Source: Thamnaconus septentrionalis (taxonomy: Eukaryota > Chordata > Actinopteri > Tetraodontiformes > Monacanthidae). From it: a stretch of 64,000 bases of DNA. Below, piece by piece: positions 23,259 through 35,928 of this stretch. How positions within the stretch are numbered: position 1 is the stretch's first letter; every line of letters starts with the position of its first letter. The stretch lies in contig CM020508.1 in NCBI GenBank assembly GCA_009823395.1, forward strand, positions 7,108,515 through 7,172,514, in the 5' to 3' direction. The position numbers and the translations under genes were made by a program. The notes under the pieces were generated by a model. The model ran no database searches, was not told where the DNA came from, and saw only the letters and a program-made list of their open reading frames with translations.

Positions 23259-26064
23259 ATGCGTGCACGAGCTCCACCAACGTGAGTTGTGGAGTAAATT
23301 TGTTTATGTTGTGAGCAGGGCAGGGCTACGGTGAGAAATTGAGTGATTTGTTCGTTCGCAACTCAGCTTAATAGCAGACAAAGGGCCGATGCAGCCATTA
23401 GCATAATATTTCATATATATATGTTATATTTTTAGAAAAAAAAAAACGTTCTTGGAATAGCCGTATACAATGGTGATGTACAGTGAATAGTTGATTGAGT
23501 TATTAAAGACGAGGAATCGTGACTCACAAGTCAGTGAAACGACTCTCTAGTGGATTCGTTCAGGATTCGCACATCCCAACCACGCTGACCTGTGAGCCGT
23601 TTCATTCTAATTGCATCCAGCACGCGACCTCAGGAATCCTCAGACCACTTTGTCATATTCCACCCTGGTCTCGGGCTCTCCGTGGACCACTGAGAGGTCG
23701 GCCTGGCTGTGTGTGTGTGTGTGTGTGTGTGTGTTTCTGCAGGTTCCCCCTCACAGCACTTTCACATCACGTCGCATCTGGCCGAGTCGCTTGACGTCCG
23801 TGCGCTGCGTCACGCTGCAGCGTCTTTCTCAACAATATCCGCACAGCGCCAATTTCCGGCATGAAGAAATTGCGGCCGTGCGTCTTCCAGTAAGCCGGCA
23901 GCCGACCCGGAACGATGTTGTGATGCCACTGCGGAGTGTTTTGCGGACCACCCAGGCGCTCGATTGCGCCGCTGGATTGTAAACAGCTGAGTCGCACAGC
24001 TGAAACTAATAAATATCACACTCGTCACTCTATGGCAGTACATCTTCCTCAGACGTAGTTTCCAATTCCGCGGTAAAGCCTCTTCCTCTTGACTGACATT
24101 TGACTTTGACACATAATTGCTTGTGGGGGACGAGAGAGCCCACACACACTCACACAGACACACACATTATGTCGAATGGGTTTATCAGAAATGCATTATG
24201 CAATTACTGAGCCGGAGCTGGATATTTTTAGGCAATACCAGCACAGACGGATACAGAAAGAGTCAAGAGACATGAATGCGATAAAGTACGAAGGGGGGAA
24301 AAAACAGTTTGGTAAATATTTGAAAGCCAGTGTTGAACCTCAATTCTCAGCATAAATCATCTTTGCATTCTGTCAGAGCTTCGAGATGGAAATGTTGGAT
24401 AGGCCAGGGACAGAATACGAGGGCCTGTTTGTTTTTTGTTATTTTTTTACTCCTTACCTCAAACGTGTTTGGAAATGATTTGGTTGGGAGCAGAACACCA
24501 ACAACAAATTGGCAGGAAGTTGTGCAAATGCTAATTGTTGCCAATTATTCTTTGGTGAAATGTTGCACTTCCTTGTTTTGACCACTGAGGCGGTTCCTCT
24601 CCTGGCTGCGTGTGTGGTCTGCTCATGAAAGAAAAAGACAAAATGCAGGGAAAACAGCGTAATCTGTTTCGACAAATGGGTGTATTGTCATATAAAACAA
24701 GCACACAACACAGAAAAAAGAAATTTCATCAAAGATAATACCACTTTGTTATGCCATAAACATTGACTGTCTGAGACCCCGAGGGGCTTTTAAAGAGTTT
24801 GTCTGGGGCAAGAATTGTATCTTGACAGCGATAAGGTCATTGAGTGATCGTAATTGTTGAAAAATCAAACCGCAATGCTGAAAAAAAGTCCAAAGTGTGA
24901 TAATTGGGCAACACTTAGACTCCAATTTGACTCAAGTGGAGTCCAATTGCGCAGTCTGAGGCTTGGAGAGTCACCAGACCGTGGCCATAATTTCCCATCA
25001 ACGTTGCAGGTGGCTCATGCAAAGAGACCAGACACAAATAACTTTCCCCCGCCCTCCCCTGCAAGCCTTGGCTCGATACGCCGCCAAAACTGACTTTAGA
25101 AGGAAAAGTTGGTTTGTTATCATGGAAACTGCCGCCACAAGCTGCAGAGCGCCATCCAAATTTGACAAATATGAGAGTGGGAAAGCAGCCTCGGTGTGGA
25201 ATTTATTGGACTTTCCCACTCATTATCAACACCTCTGCGCGACAGTAGCCTCTGTGAGAAATAACGCTGAAAAGTAGAATCTATATTTTCTTTGTTTTGT
25301 GAGGGCGGTGGGAGGGCTTGCACAAGTAGGTCAGTGCATCACACGTGCATTCACACTGCATATGCTATTTATTCCCAGACGGACTAGACAGCAGCACAGC
25401 ATGTAAACAGGACGATGATCAGTCCCGGCACGTCGCTGTGCTGGACGGGGTGAGACGAGGAGACTCATCACTTGTGTGAGGCGTTTGGATGCAAACGATA
25501 CCAACGCAGTGTTAAAAGAAAAAACTTCAGTCAGGGAGAAAATATTACTTCAACTAACTCAATAAGTCTTTTGCAGTAATATTCCTATTTTGAATCCGCT
25601 TCAACACACATATTCACACTTGTATCCGCTATGCTGTCTTGGCAAAGATGAGGTGGGAGGAACCGCTCGCCAGAACAGACAACCGTCTATCTTGAAATGC
25701 TATTTAGTCCCTTGGAAAAAGATCAAGCATGAGCCAAAGAAATATGAAATAATATTTCAATCTACCGCATCCTGATGTGTTTGACAGAATCCTACCTACA
25801 ATGTCACTGAGGAAAGCTTTTTCCACTACACTGAACTGACAGTGAGGTACTAAAAATGATTTGCCAGCCAGAATAGAATAGATCCACCCCCACCCCACAC
25901 CCACAGCAGAGGCCAGGCGACTAACCAAGGCTGCAATGACCTTTACCTGTTGCCTTTTGAAATTTCATTTTGTGTCAGACTAACGAAGAAAGATTGTGTG
26001 ATAAATCACATTTTGTGGTCCCTTTGCATGCGCACAAAAGCTGAGGTTGGCTTTGAAAAAATAG

Positions 26065-26078
26065 CTGCCCCCTGCTGG
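26065..26078 (-). promoter_or_regulatory. CTCF-like motif, reverse
   Basis: The complement reads CCAGCAGGGGGCAG, nearly the textbook CTCF core. Its orientation faces the forward site at 14542 across fstl3. Confidence 0.5.
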
Positions 26079-26170
26079 TAGCACAGCTCAACCATCCGAC
26101 AATCTATGCATTCTGATCTCACAGTTTTGTTGTGTATATACTGTACATACGTACATATATGTACAAATGT

Positions 26171-26172
<2 letters not shown>

Positions 26173-26246
<74 letters not shown>
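26173..26246. repeat. (GT)n microsatellite, about 37 units
   Basis: An uninterrupted GT tract. The His-Thr open frame on the minus strand is its translation. Confidence 0.98.
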
Positions 26247-26248
<2 letters not shown>

Positions 26249-26941
26249 TTAAAGACAGGCAGTTGACATCTGGGGCAAGGCAGAACATGATAGTGACATG
26301 ATGTGCTCTGCCATGTGCATATAGATGTGTATTACACTCTTTGACATGATCATGTTTATCCAAACAGATGTCTAAACAGCTTCCTACTGGCCCCTTTGTC
26401 AAGCACGCTCCTTAATACACTCGGAGAAATGACTCATTAGAGGAGCCAGAGCCAAACTGCTGAAACATCTGCCGGAAGACACCGTAAACACTCCACCACT
26501 ACAAAAGCCGTTTAACGTAATCGGCTAATTGTACGCAGACAGCGTACTCCTCTTGCAACAGTTTTTATTTGGTTAGCTGCGTTGGTGACGTGATTTGCAG
26601 TGAAGTGTAAGATGGAAGGAGTACATCCGAGTGGGGGTGGGGGAGTTCTCGCCACAGGAAGGAGCACGAAAACAGCCGCCGCCACCTGCAATTCGGAAAG
26701 CGTGCGCTGGTGTGTTTTTGTCGACGTCGGCCTTTGCATCCTTTGCGCTGTTTGCCCCACGGATCTGACGGTGCACATGTGCCTGCGTCTGATGCACAGC
26801 TCTTGTGACACCCGGCCTCAGACAGTGTCTGTCTGGGGGGAGACAGAGTCTTCGGCGGGTGGGACTGAAAACAAGTGACGCATGACTAAGAGGCCCAGGA
26901 AGTTTCAGCAGGCGGCTGTTATTGCTGAGTGTGTGTCTCTA

Positions 26942-26943
<2 letters not shown>

Positions 26944-27001
<58 letters not shown>
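26944..27001. repeat. (GT)n microsatellite, about 28 units
   Basis: An uninterrupted GT tract 700 bases after the previous one. Confidence 0.98.
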
Positions 27002-27002
<1 letters not shown>

Positions 27003-29171
27003 CTGTCTGTGAGCTGATGCAGGGGGCCCGCAGGGACGCTGTGGGGGAATCCCGACTCGGGTGTCTGGAAAAACTCTTTTGAGTGACAAAAGCAGCAGTG
27101 TCCCCCGCAGCATGTCTGCCTGCTGAAACACTATATAGGGCTCGGTGTACAAATAAAGTAAGAAATGAAAGGAAGAAAATAATAAAAAAAAAAAAAGATA
27201 CTTGTGCATATAGTACATGCATGTACGGCCTATTTTTTTTTCTTGTCTACTGACAGTCTTTCAAGCAAGATGTCAACAAATAGAGGTTGACCTCCTCAAA
27301 AGCCATGTGGTTTACCACCGCAACATGTTTTATTGTTTTCCATTCTCCAAAGCCAGGTTAGGGAGTGGGAGAGTTGTGACAGTGCTTGTGTCTGACCCAG
27401 ACCCCAAGTCACACACTCCCCAGATAGCATTGCTACGTTGAGCATTCGACTGGGATGGCGGTGACGCACTGGGCGCGAGGAGAGACAATGGCTTACCTCA
27501 ACCGGGCAGACATAGCAAACCTCAGCTCTATCAGACGCTCCCTAATCTCAGGCCATGGGACAGCTGTGTCTCTCCTGCTCCCACATGGCCGGATCAGACA
27601 CACTGCTGACCGACAACAGGGGACACGAGTTCAAGTTCAGTGTTATTACGAAGGAAAAAAATGATGGTCAATGTCAGTGAGAATGGAACCGAAGCAGACG
27701 TAGTTGTAGTGAATGTTTCATGTTGGAATTTGCATGCAGAAACATCCCCCAGATTCTAATTTAATATAGAGCCAGATATATTTACTGTTTAACATACAGA
27801 AATTGTGATGAAGGCTACTTTTTATCTACTTTTTTCTACTTTAATTGGGTTATTATGACAATAAAAGCATATACTCATATTCTACAGGTTAGATTACGAC
27901 ACACAAGTTGTTTCAGACTTTCACAAGATTGCTGCGTTATTTGCAGAAACAGAAAGGAAAAAAACATGACATTTTAGTCGAACAGAATGTGAATTTCGTG
28001 AGAATGTGTCCAGGTTCTATCATCTCAAGGCCACAACTGTGAATATTTGTAAATAAAAATCAGGCCAGACAGCTTGAGAGATGTGATTGGCTGACAGGCA
28101 GCCGGGTGGGAACTCCTACTGAACTGTGCTGCCAAGCAAAGTGAGACACCCCAGACTTCTATGACATATTAATAGCCATCAATCTGCAGATACGGCAATC
28201 AAATGAAACACAATTGTGTAACAAGAGCTTTCGGGAAATGTTTGCCAAAATAAGGAAAGAACTGAAAACAAAATTTCTGTCCTTCACTGTTTATGCAACC
28301 ATGCAAGATGAGGTGTTTACTGCCATATCAGCGCTGCCAAGATCTTGAGCACATTCTTGTGAAAAGAGCTGAAGTTTTTCCCATGTGAACAGCAAGTTTA
28401 ATTCTGTTTATTTTGTTGGATATGAATTTGTTGAAATATGTCACTGAATCAGGAGGCTAAATAGCATTATCTGCTATTAAGGGACGAAGGTAGAGCCAGC
28501 ATGTATATGAAATGAGTTTGGTTGGAGACGGTCTTGTGATATATGCATTTTTGTATTAAAACTCTGCATTAATAGTCCTCCATTTCTTAGTTCATGACAT
28601 CAACCATTTCAGAATACCCAAATATCACAACAAATCAGCGTTTTAAACATACAGACTTCCTGAGGGCTTCGAGAGCTGCTAAAGAAACTTCCTAATAGTG
28701 TACTGTATCCTGAAACCCTTCCTGATAGCAACACGGAAACAGTTGAGACACAAAAGCACCACCGTGTGGTTGTAGCTGATAAGACACACTGCTAATTTAG
28801 TGGCATTTAGTACCATTTATGTGCCAAGAGCACAACAAATGAAAGATTGACCTTTGTTTTCAAAAGTAGTTTCTATTAATTTGTGTTTACCAAATACATT
28901 TATTCAACATTATGCTACAATATTAAATACAATGTCAAACTAGAACGTTCTTTGAAAGTAATTGCGATACTATGATTAAAATGGAGTAATTGTTTCAACA
29001 GTATTGATCAGGGTCAACTGTGTAGAACAGTTACAGTGAAATATGTTTTATATTGGCACTGACAAAGTGGTACCGTTATTACAATCGTCGCGTAACAAGT
29101 GAAAGGGGGCATATTGACCTTTGGAGGCATCCGTAGTCTTTCCCCCCCTCGCTAGTTTTTAGTGGCTAAAG

Positions 29172-32100
29172 ATGGCTGAAGCTCCTCCATGGCCCAGCCG
29201 GTTCTTCTGTCACAGATGCTCAGTAGAGATTAGTCCTCGGCTTCCCGTAAGTAAATTAGACAGAAAGTAAACACTGAGACTTTCGGAGTGTTGTGAAAAA
29301 AGCCAACGACGATTCTCTCTTCCGTAAAAATCGTTGCAGTGGCTGGGCCGTTACTTAGCATGCTAGCAGTATTAGCTGCCTTGTTACGGCACCCAGCCTA
29401 TTTTGCTAGTACTAGCCAGTGATGGTTAGCTCGTTATTTATAAAAGAGTTCAGCGCCGTTGGACACACGGGACCTGTTAGGCGTAACACATCCAATTGTG
29501 CTGTTTTCGCGCTGTTTTTTCCTTGTCAAGTGTACCGGAATCGTTCTATGTAGGTCGTTGGGTTACGAAGCACACTGGCGCAACTGACAGCTTTATTGGC
29601 TGATAACAACGTCAAATCTAACAGTGTAACCCCCACCCCGACCCTCTCCTCTGATCATGATGAACTCGGTATATTTTATAAAGAAACGAGTCGCCGTTGA
29701 TGGGGTTAAGATGTTGTCTGTTGGTCTTGTGTTTTTTTTTTTTTTGTATATGTCTTTTGGCAGCAAAGCCCCGGCCTCCTCCTCTTGGTCTGTCATACAG
29801 TGAGGCAGTGGCATGTCCGTTCCTGGCTAGAATGATCTGTCGTCGCGCTGTACATGCGCCTTTCACAGTGTAAACGACCGACAGAATGTTTCTATTGCTT
29901 ACTACAATGGTCCGTGGAAGAATAAGATCCTCATACAGCTGGACAACTGTTCATCTTTACAATGCCCCGTGCATAAATTAAAGCTCAACATTCATATTCA
30001 TTGTTGTACTTTAAGATCCAACTAGGATAGAAAAATAGCAATTGAAACGCTACACATGTTCATATGACCACTACATAGAAGGTGTAAACAAACTCAGCCA
30101 AACGTTGCTTGGCTGAGTTGACTGAGTAGTTCAGGAAACTACGAAATGTGGTCCCTCACAAAGGGGAATTCTTTGGTCTGTTCACTGTGTAAGCGTCCTC
30201 CAATCAGCAATCAAGTGCTTTTTCACCAAACCATTTGGCAATAAAGTTTTTCATACGTCTAGATTTCATTTGTCACAACTCTACAAGAGGTTCAAGCTTT
30301 CATACGTGTTTTGTAAACGGTAAATAATGTGGATGAATTTGCGTCTGAAATGAATTTTGTGTTGTTGAGCTCATTCCAATATGCTGTGTTTTTCCTTACT
30401 TACAGGAGTACACATGTCCAAGATGTGATTCAGGATTTATTGAGGAACTGTTGGATGAGCGAAGGTGTGTAGACTTGAAACATATGTCATTATTAAATTA
30501 TTTTATCTGTGAATTTTATTGTTAACTGATAATTGCAAACACTTATATTGGTTATCAGGCTACAATAATGGCAGTATAGAACAGAAGTGTGATGCTTGTC
30601 TGTTTGACAGCTGTAGCTTTACAGGTAAGTGGCGCCACCTTCTGTGCTTTTTCTGTCTTAAATTTAGAGAACACAGCACCTTCTCACACTAAGACGCCAT
30701 TCGCTTCATGTATGTATGTGGGTGTTTGTGAAAACAGGTTTTCTTCGATCAAAATAAACTTGCATACACACCAATGGTATTTTAAAACCATGTTGCTTTC
30801 AGCCTAACATGTAGGTTGACGAGTGTAGATGTGTGGACCTGCAATAGCAAAAAAGATTCGCTAGTGAATATTAAAGATCATTAATGTACATCCATCAAGA
30901 AACACCAACCTGCAGGCAATACATGAATCTAGGACTATTTTTGCTTTGACCTCCTGTTTATCAGCTGTTGATTTAGAAGATAAGGCTGCTTTAAAGACAC
31001 TGCACACAAAAATCTTGTCAATATCAAGCTAAAAAAAACAAAAAAAAAACAGACTTCCTACACATACGCTAACACTACTGCAGGTTTCAGACTGAAAGCA
31101 GTTTTCAAGGCCAACAAAGCCGACATTGTGAAAACACCCACATACATGTTGACAAGTCTTCAATTGCGTTTTGTTTGTTTGTTTGTGCTGATATTAATCA
31201 CCGCAGAGCCAAATTCAGGGCTTGTGTTAAGAATAGAAACAGGAGTTGGTGTAGTGGCGGTTGGGAATTATGGAAGCCAAGAATCGCTGAACATCATCAC
31301 ATTATATACTTAACTGTGTTCACTGTTTGCCCATGGTTTAGTGCTGACAATGGCTCCACGTCGACCATCACCAGCGGGCCCCAGAACCTGCCACAGTTTG
31401 AGGTTTCTGCACTTTTCACTTCACTCACTGCTTCTTACAGCATGATGGCAAAGAATGAGTAGTTTCCACGACCAGCGTGTGATAGTCTAATAGGAAGTAG
31501 TCCAAGTCATAATAGAGTTTTGCTTCTGTTTTTGCATTGAACCAAAGCCCAATTCTGTAATAATAATACATTTGAATGCATGTAGTATAAGCACACATTT
31601 ATTATGTAATAACTGTAAATGCTGATGATACATAACCAGCCATATCCATGTTTTTTCCAGTCGGATGAAATGTGAATGTCTTATTCAAAATCCCATGTCT
31701 CCTGTATTATTATTATCAATATCAATGTTATTCAATTTGTGTGGTTCTCTTTTTTAACTCCTCAGACTCCGGACCAGCACTTTTTCACATTCCCCTCCGG
31801 CTACGGGCAGTTTGCTCTGGGGGTGTTTGATGACCGCTTTGACTTCGGAGCTGGAATGGGTACAGAGGACAACCGTGAAGCTGAAAACAGACGGGAAAGG
31901 GAAAATGCATCACGGCAACGATATAGTGCCAGGCAACCGAGAAGTCGCCACGTCTCGAGGCGACAAGCAGGGAGGCATGAGGGAGTTCCCACTCTGGAGG
32001 GGTCAGCACTCTGCCTTAAGAAAATTATACACCACACTTTATAAAACCTGAAAAATGGGCCTTCTGCCGCTACACCTGCCTCATAACTACACGTTTCGTT

Positions 32101-33204
32101 TTGTTCTTTAGAATTATTCAGCAACTGGTGAATGGAATAATTGCGCCTACTGCAATGCCAAACATTGGCGTTGGACCGTGGTGAGTATCTGGGACTGAGC
32201 AAACACACGTTATTCTCAACAAAAGCTGCTCTGTGTTTCCTAACTGTACTAATGTTTAATCATTTAAAGGGGTGTTCTTCATTCAAATCCTATGGATTAT
32301 GCCTGGGGTGCTAATGGACTAGATGCAATTATAACTCAGGTATTTTCTAGAACATATTCACTGTTTTAAACAGACTAATGCTTGAATAAAACATTTTTGT
32401 TTATCATTTTTTATTTTACACTATAGTAAATGTGGTCCTGAAATCTCAGAAATGTCTGAACGTCTTAATGAAAATTTCTTTTTCTTCTTTTTTTCTTTCC
32501 TGTAGTTATTAAACCAATTTGAGAACACGGGACCCCCACCTGCAGATAGAGAGAAAATTAAAAGTCTTCCTACAGTTCAAATTACAGAAGAGCATGTTGG
32601 TAGGTCAAAGGTTATTGACACTGGTGTAACTGACACATTTGAAAAGTAATTAAACTATTAATTTTAACATTTTTGAAAAATGTTTTGGTTTAGTGTTTTT
32701 GAAAACACAGTGATGAGCATTATGATATTGAAATGAGGAACATTTAAATATAATCCTCATCACTGCTGTATTTATAGAACCATGTCTCAGTTTTACCATG
32801 TATTTCAGCTTCTGGACTTGAATGCCCAGTGTGTAAAGAAGATTATAGTGTTGGGGAAACTGTGAGGCAGCTCCCTTGCAATCACATGTTCCACAACGAT
32901 TGCATAGTACCCTGGCTGGAACAGGTACCACAAAACAGCCTTCTGACGTTCTCAAATCTGCAGGCATGGACAGCCAGAAATGATGCTTTAACATCGGCGT
33001 TCTCTTCTTTTTCTATTTGCTCAGCATGACACTTGTCCCGTGTGCAGAAAAAGCTTGAGCGGACAGAACACAGCCACGAACCCTCCAGAACTTTCAGGGA
33101 TGAACTTTACCTCGTCCTCTTCCTCGTCCTCCTCCTCGTCCTCCTCCTCCACCCCCCAGTCGTCAAGTTCAACCAGCAATGAGAACTCTACTGATAACTC
33201 ATAG
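29172..33204 (+). CDS. rnf126: E3 ubiquitin-protein ligase RNF126, complete, 9 exons
   Basis: Cytosolic RING E3 ligase. In mammals it works with BAG6 to ubiquitinate mislocalised hydrophobic proteins and also targets signalling proteins. Exons: 29172-29246, 30406-30464, 31342-31402, 31766-32001, 32112-32180, 32270-32339, 32506-32599, 32809-32924, 33025-33204. All junctions keep frame, giving 319 residues (human about 311). The N-terminal C4 zinc finger is C13, C16, C29, C32 ([10 protein letters not shown]...TCPRC); in the family it contacts BAG6. The middle has [13 protein letters not shown] and [19 protein letters not shown]. The RING-H2 is C227, C230, C245, H247, H250, C253, C264, C267 (CPVC...CNHMFHNDC...CPVC). 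The tail is Ser-rich and ends NENSTDNS. The start ATG has A at -3 and G at +4. Close relative RNF115 is less likely, given the N-terminus and synteny. Confidence 0.96.
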
Positions 33205-35400
33205 AGACCTTTAATGCGCGACGGGCTGTTACATAGCGCCCAGGCCTCAGTGCTCCCCGAGTGGTCACCTCCAGTCTCGACCTGCCGCTGGGTGAAGGGC
33301 CGAGTGCCGAGAGTGACTCAGCAGTAAGTGATACGTGATGTCCGTGTGTTTCTGCCCGTCCTGTCGCTCCCACCCACCTTCATCAGGAATTTAAACCGAG
33401 GAAGCGGTGGAGGCCTGGGGTTGCAGCTTCTGACTGGGAGGGCGTGGAAGAGCATGGAAACTTCAAGAGGCCTGACCTCCCTGGAACAACTCCTGCAGGA
33501 AGACAACACAAAAGGAGTCCAAAGGTAGAAAAATACTCTGAGACGCCCCAAGACAGACGGCGCTCTTTTAAATCTCCAGACTTCAAACGATCCACTATTG
33601 CCAGTGAAGCAAACAGAAATGTACAGTTATCTCTCTTTTTTTTTTTTAAGTAGCATTCATATCTCACGGATAGAATGGCCCAAAGTGCACTGCTGTGCAC
33701 TGTTTTAGGTGTGCACTTGAGTTTCTTCATGGTTCGATTGGATATTTCTATTGCTTTCCTTAGCGTGACGAGACAAAAAAAAGACATGTTCTTCTAATTA
33801 GTTTATTGCCAAGATCCACTTGTACCTCAACTATCTGACAACACACGACAACTGTTGTTTGCACTTGAGATGATTCATCAAATGCAGTTATTTTGTGCTG
33901 TTTTAATAATATTGTGGTAATTATTACTCAGTTAAAACCATAGGCATTTTTTTCCATTTTATCTGAAAGACTACAATGTGGATCATGTTTAACATCTCAG
34001 CGCATTTGTGTATTTTAACTTAAAAGTAAATTAAATGTTTTCCAAAGTTGCCAGTTGAAAATCTCCTGATTTGCATTTTACGGAAATAAAGATGATGAAG
34101 TGCTACCACTCAGAACTCCACACAAAGTATTTCCATCGTGTCTGTGTTTACTATATTTACATCTCTTCACAGAAGTCATCAAAATCTGGACTTGCATTAA
34201 GAAATTATGTTTAGCTTGACAGTAACTGAGAAAGTGTATTTTTTTTATATTGCCATTGTTCACCACCACTGCAGCAAAACAAGCTTTCTCTTCCTGCAGT
34301 TATTATGTGGTGAGTTTGCATCATGTATAATAACAGCAAAGAAGCTACAATTAAAATATAGACCACAATCTCTTAAAAACAAGTGTAATGAGTGTTTGGT
34401 TTTGGCCAGTAAGTCAGTTCAGAGGCGTTTTCCGCTTCCCAGAATTAACCATTCCTGCTTAGAATGGCAGGTTGGGGTTTCACACAAGGAACAATGAGGT
34501 CTTCAGGCAACTCTGCAACAAGCAATTTCAGTGTATAATGTGCCTTTTAGATTTATTTCATACTTTCAAAGTTGCCTGAATGCAGATAGCCGACAGAATT
34601 CATCTTAAATCTTTCCACTTTGTTCTTGCCTGTTAAATGTTTTCAATAAGCCAATAATATGTTCAATGTTCGACTTCCTTTTATTCTTTCAGCCAAAGGG
34701 GTGGATTTCCTTTTACATTGTCACTTTTTTCTCTGGGGTTTTGCTTGAAAGGGCTTTCATCTGTAGGGATTATTGTTGCAAACGGAACTCATGTGTTACC
34801 AAAAGACTAACGAACACACTTGGAATTTGACTGCACAATGTGATATTTACTGACGCTAATTCATAATGTATTGTTACTTTATGGTCGGCTTCCAAGAATG
34901 AGTTCATTTATATAGGAACAATTATTGCTTTGCTTTTTAATGACAAGTTTACAGCTGTGCCCATGTAGATGGTAAGTTTTTTCTGCTGCAACACAGAATT
35001 TGAGGTGAATAAAAAACAGTATTATAAGCAATTTTGTAAGAAATTCTAATACCTCATACTTAAGAGTTACACGATGTGTGAGACACACTTTCTCTTGTAT
35101 TTTACTGTGGGTTGTTTGACTTTTACTCAGTCTTGTATTTATTGTAGTGTTAAATAGAATTTTGATTGGACTAGATCAAAATCTCAGTTTTAAAAAAATA
35201 TATACCTTGACAATTGGCAGTTAGGAATGTTACTTATTTGTCTGTCTTTCAAATCTTCATGTGAGAATTTGACTTGCACGCGTTTCACTGGAATTGTAAT
35301 AGTGTTTTGTTTTTTTAACCTGCAAATTCCAGTTGTGCTCTCCAGCTTTGTCTTGGAAATTAAAGTGGAAAAAACCCCAACAATGCTTAAATAAAGTGAT
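33205..35400 (+). other. rnf126: rnf126 3' UTR and downstream spacer
   Basis: AT-rich, non-coding sequence after the TAG. Two canonical AATAAA signals, at 34085-34090 and 35390-35395, could give short and long 3' UTRs. No gene was seen before the bsg promoter. Confidence 0.45.
34085..34090 (+). terminator. rnf126: Candidate rnf126 poly(A) signal (proximal)
   Basis: AATAAA 880 bases after the stop codon. The distal alternative is at 35390-35395. Confidence 0.4.
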
Positions 35401-35689
35401 TATTTCTCATCAGATACACATACTCGGAAATGTTACTCATATTTTCTGTCTTTGTTATGCTCCAGTAATCTCGAGGTTAAAGCTAGACCTAAAATCCCAG
35501 ACCTTTGAGGTAAAACAATAAAACAAGATCTCCTTGCTTACATATTGCTAATTTGCTCCACTGATGTGACTTTCCATTTCTCACTGCGCTCTGCCAGTCA
35601 TGTGAACATTTAAAAATTACATCTCTAAAGTATGCAAATGAACGTCTCTCCTTGACATTAATACATTTGCAGGACTACGTGTTTAAATC

Positions 35690-35928
35690 GCCGAGTCGCT
35701 CCGTTTGACCACGCCCCATGATATACCACGTCACGCGTACGTGCTGTGCAGGGCGTGTGCGTGCGGCGCAACTAGAGGACGACTTGCGCAACCTCGGCTC
35801 GGCTGTGTGCTAAAACTCGGCGCACTCATCTCGCCGAAAGTTCATCGGAAAGGGGACACAGAGCGCGTCCGTCGCCGCCGCCGCCGCCGCCCTCGGTCCA
35901 CTCGACGATACACGAAACGAGAAGAACG
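35690..35928 (+). promoter_or_regulatory. bsg: bsg CpG-rich promoter / 5' UTR
   Basis: CpG density rises sharply against the AT-rich flanks ('cacgtcacgcgtacgtgctg', then a (CGC)n run at 35875-35890) and falls again after the first exon. A CACGTCA-type element and an upstream octamer ATGCAAAT (35632-35639) are visible. No TATA box is evident, as expected for a housekeeping CpG promoter. Confidence 0.5.

Larger units (their letters stand above)
21300..29160. other. Intergenic region between fstl3 and rnf126, no gene seen
   Basis: Contains (GT)n tracts at 23708-23734, 26173-26246 and 26944-27001, a C-rich block near 22115-22145, a duplicated AP-1-containing segment at 23104-23258, and otherwise unique AT-rich sequence. 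Short open frames show no conserved motif or splice structure. Confidence 0.6.

Noticed and set aside
26088..26402. Minus-strand His-Thr-rich frame
   Set aside because: Translation of the (GT)n tract.
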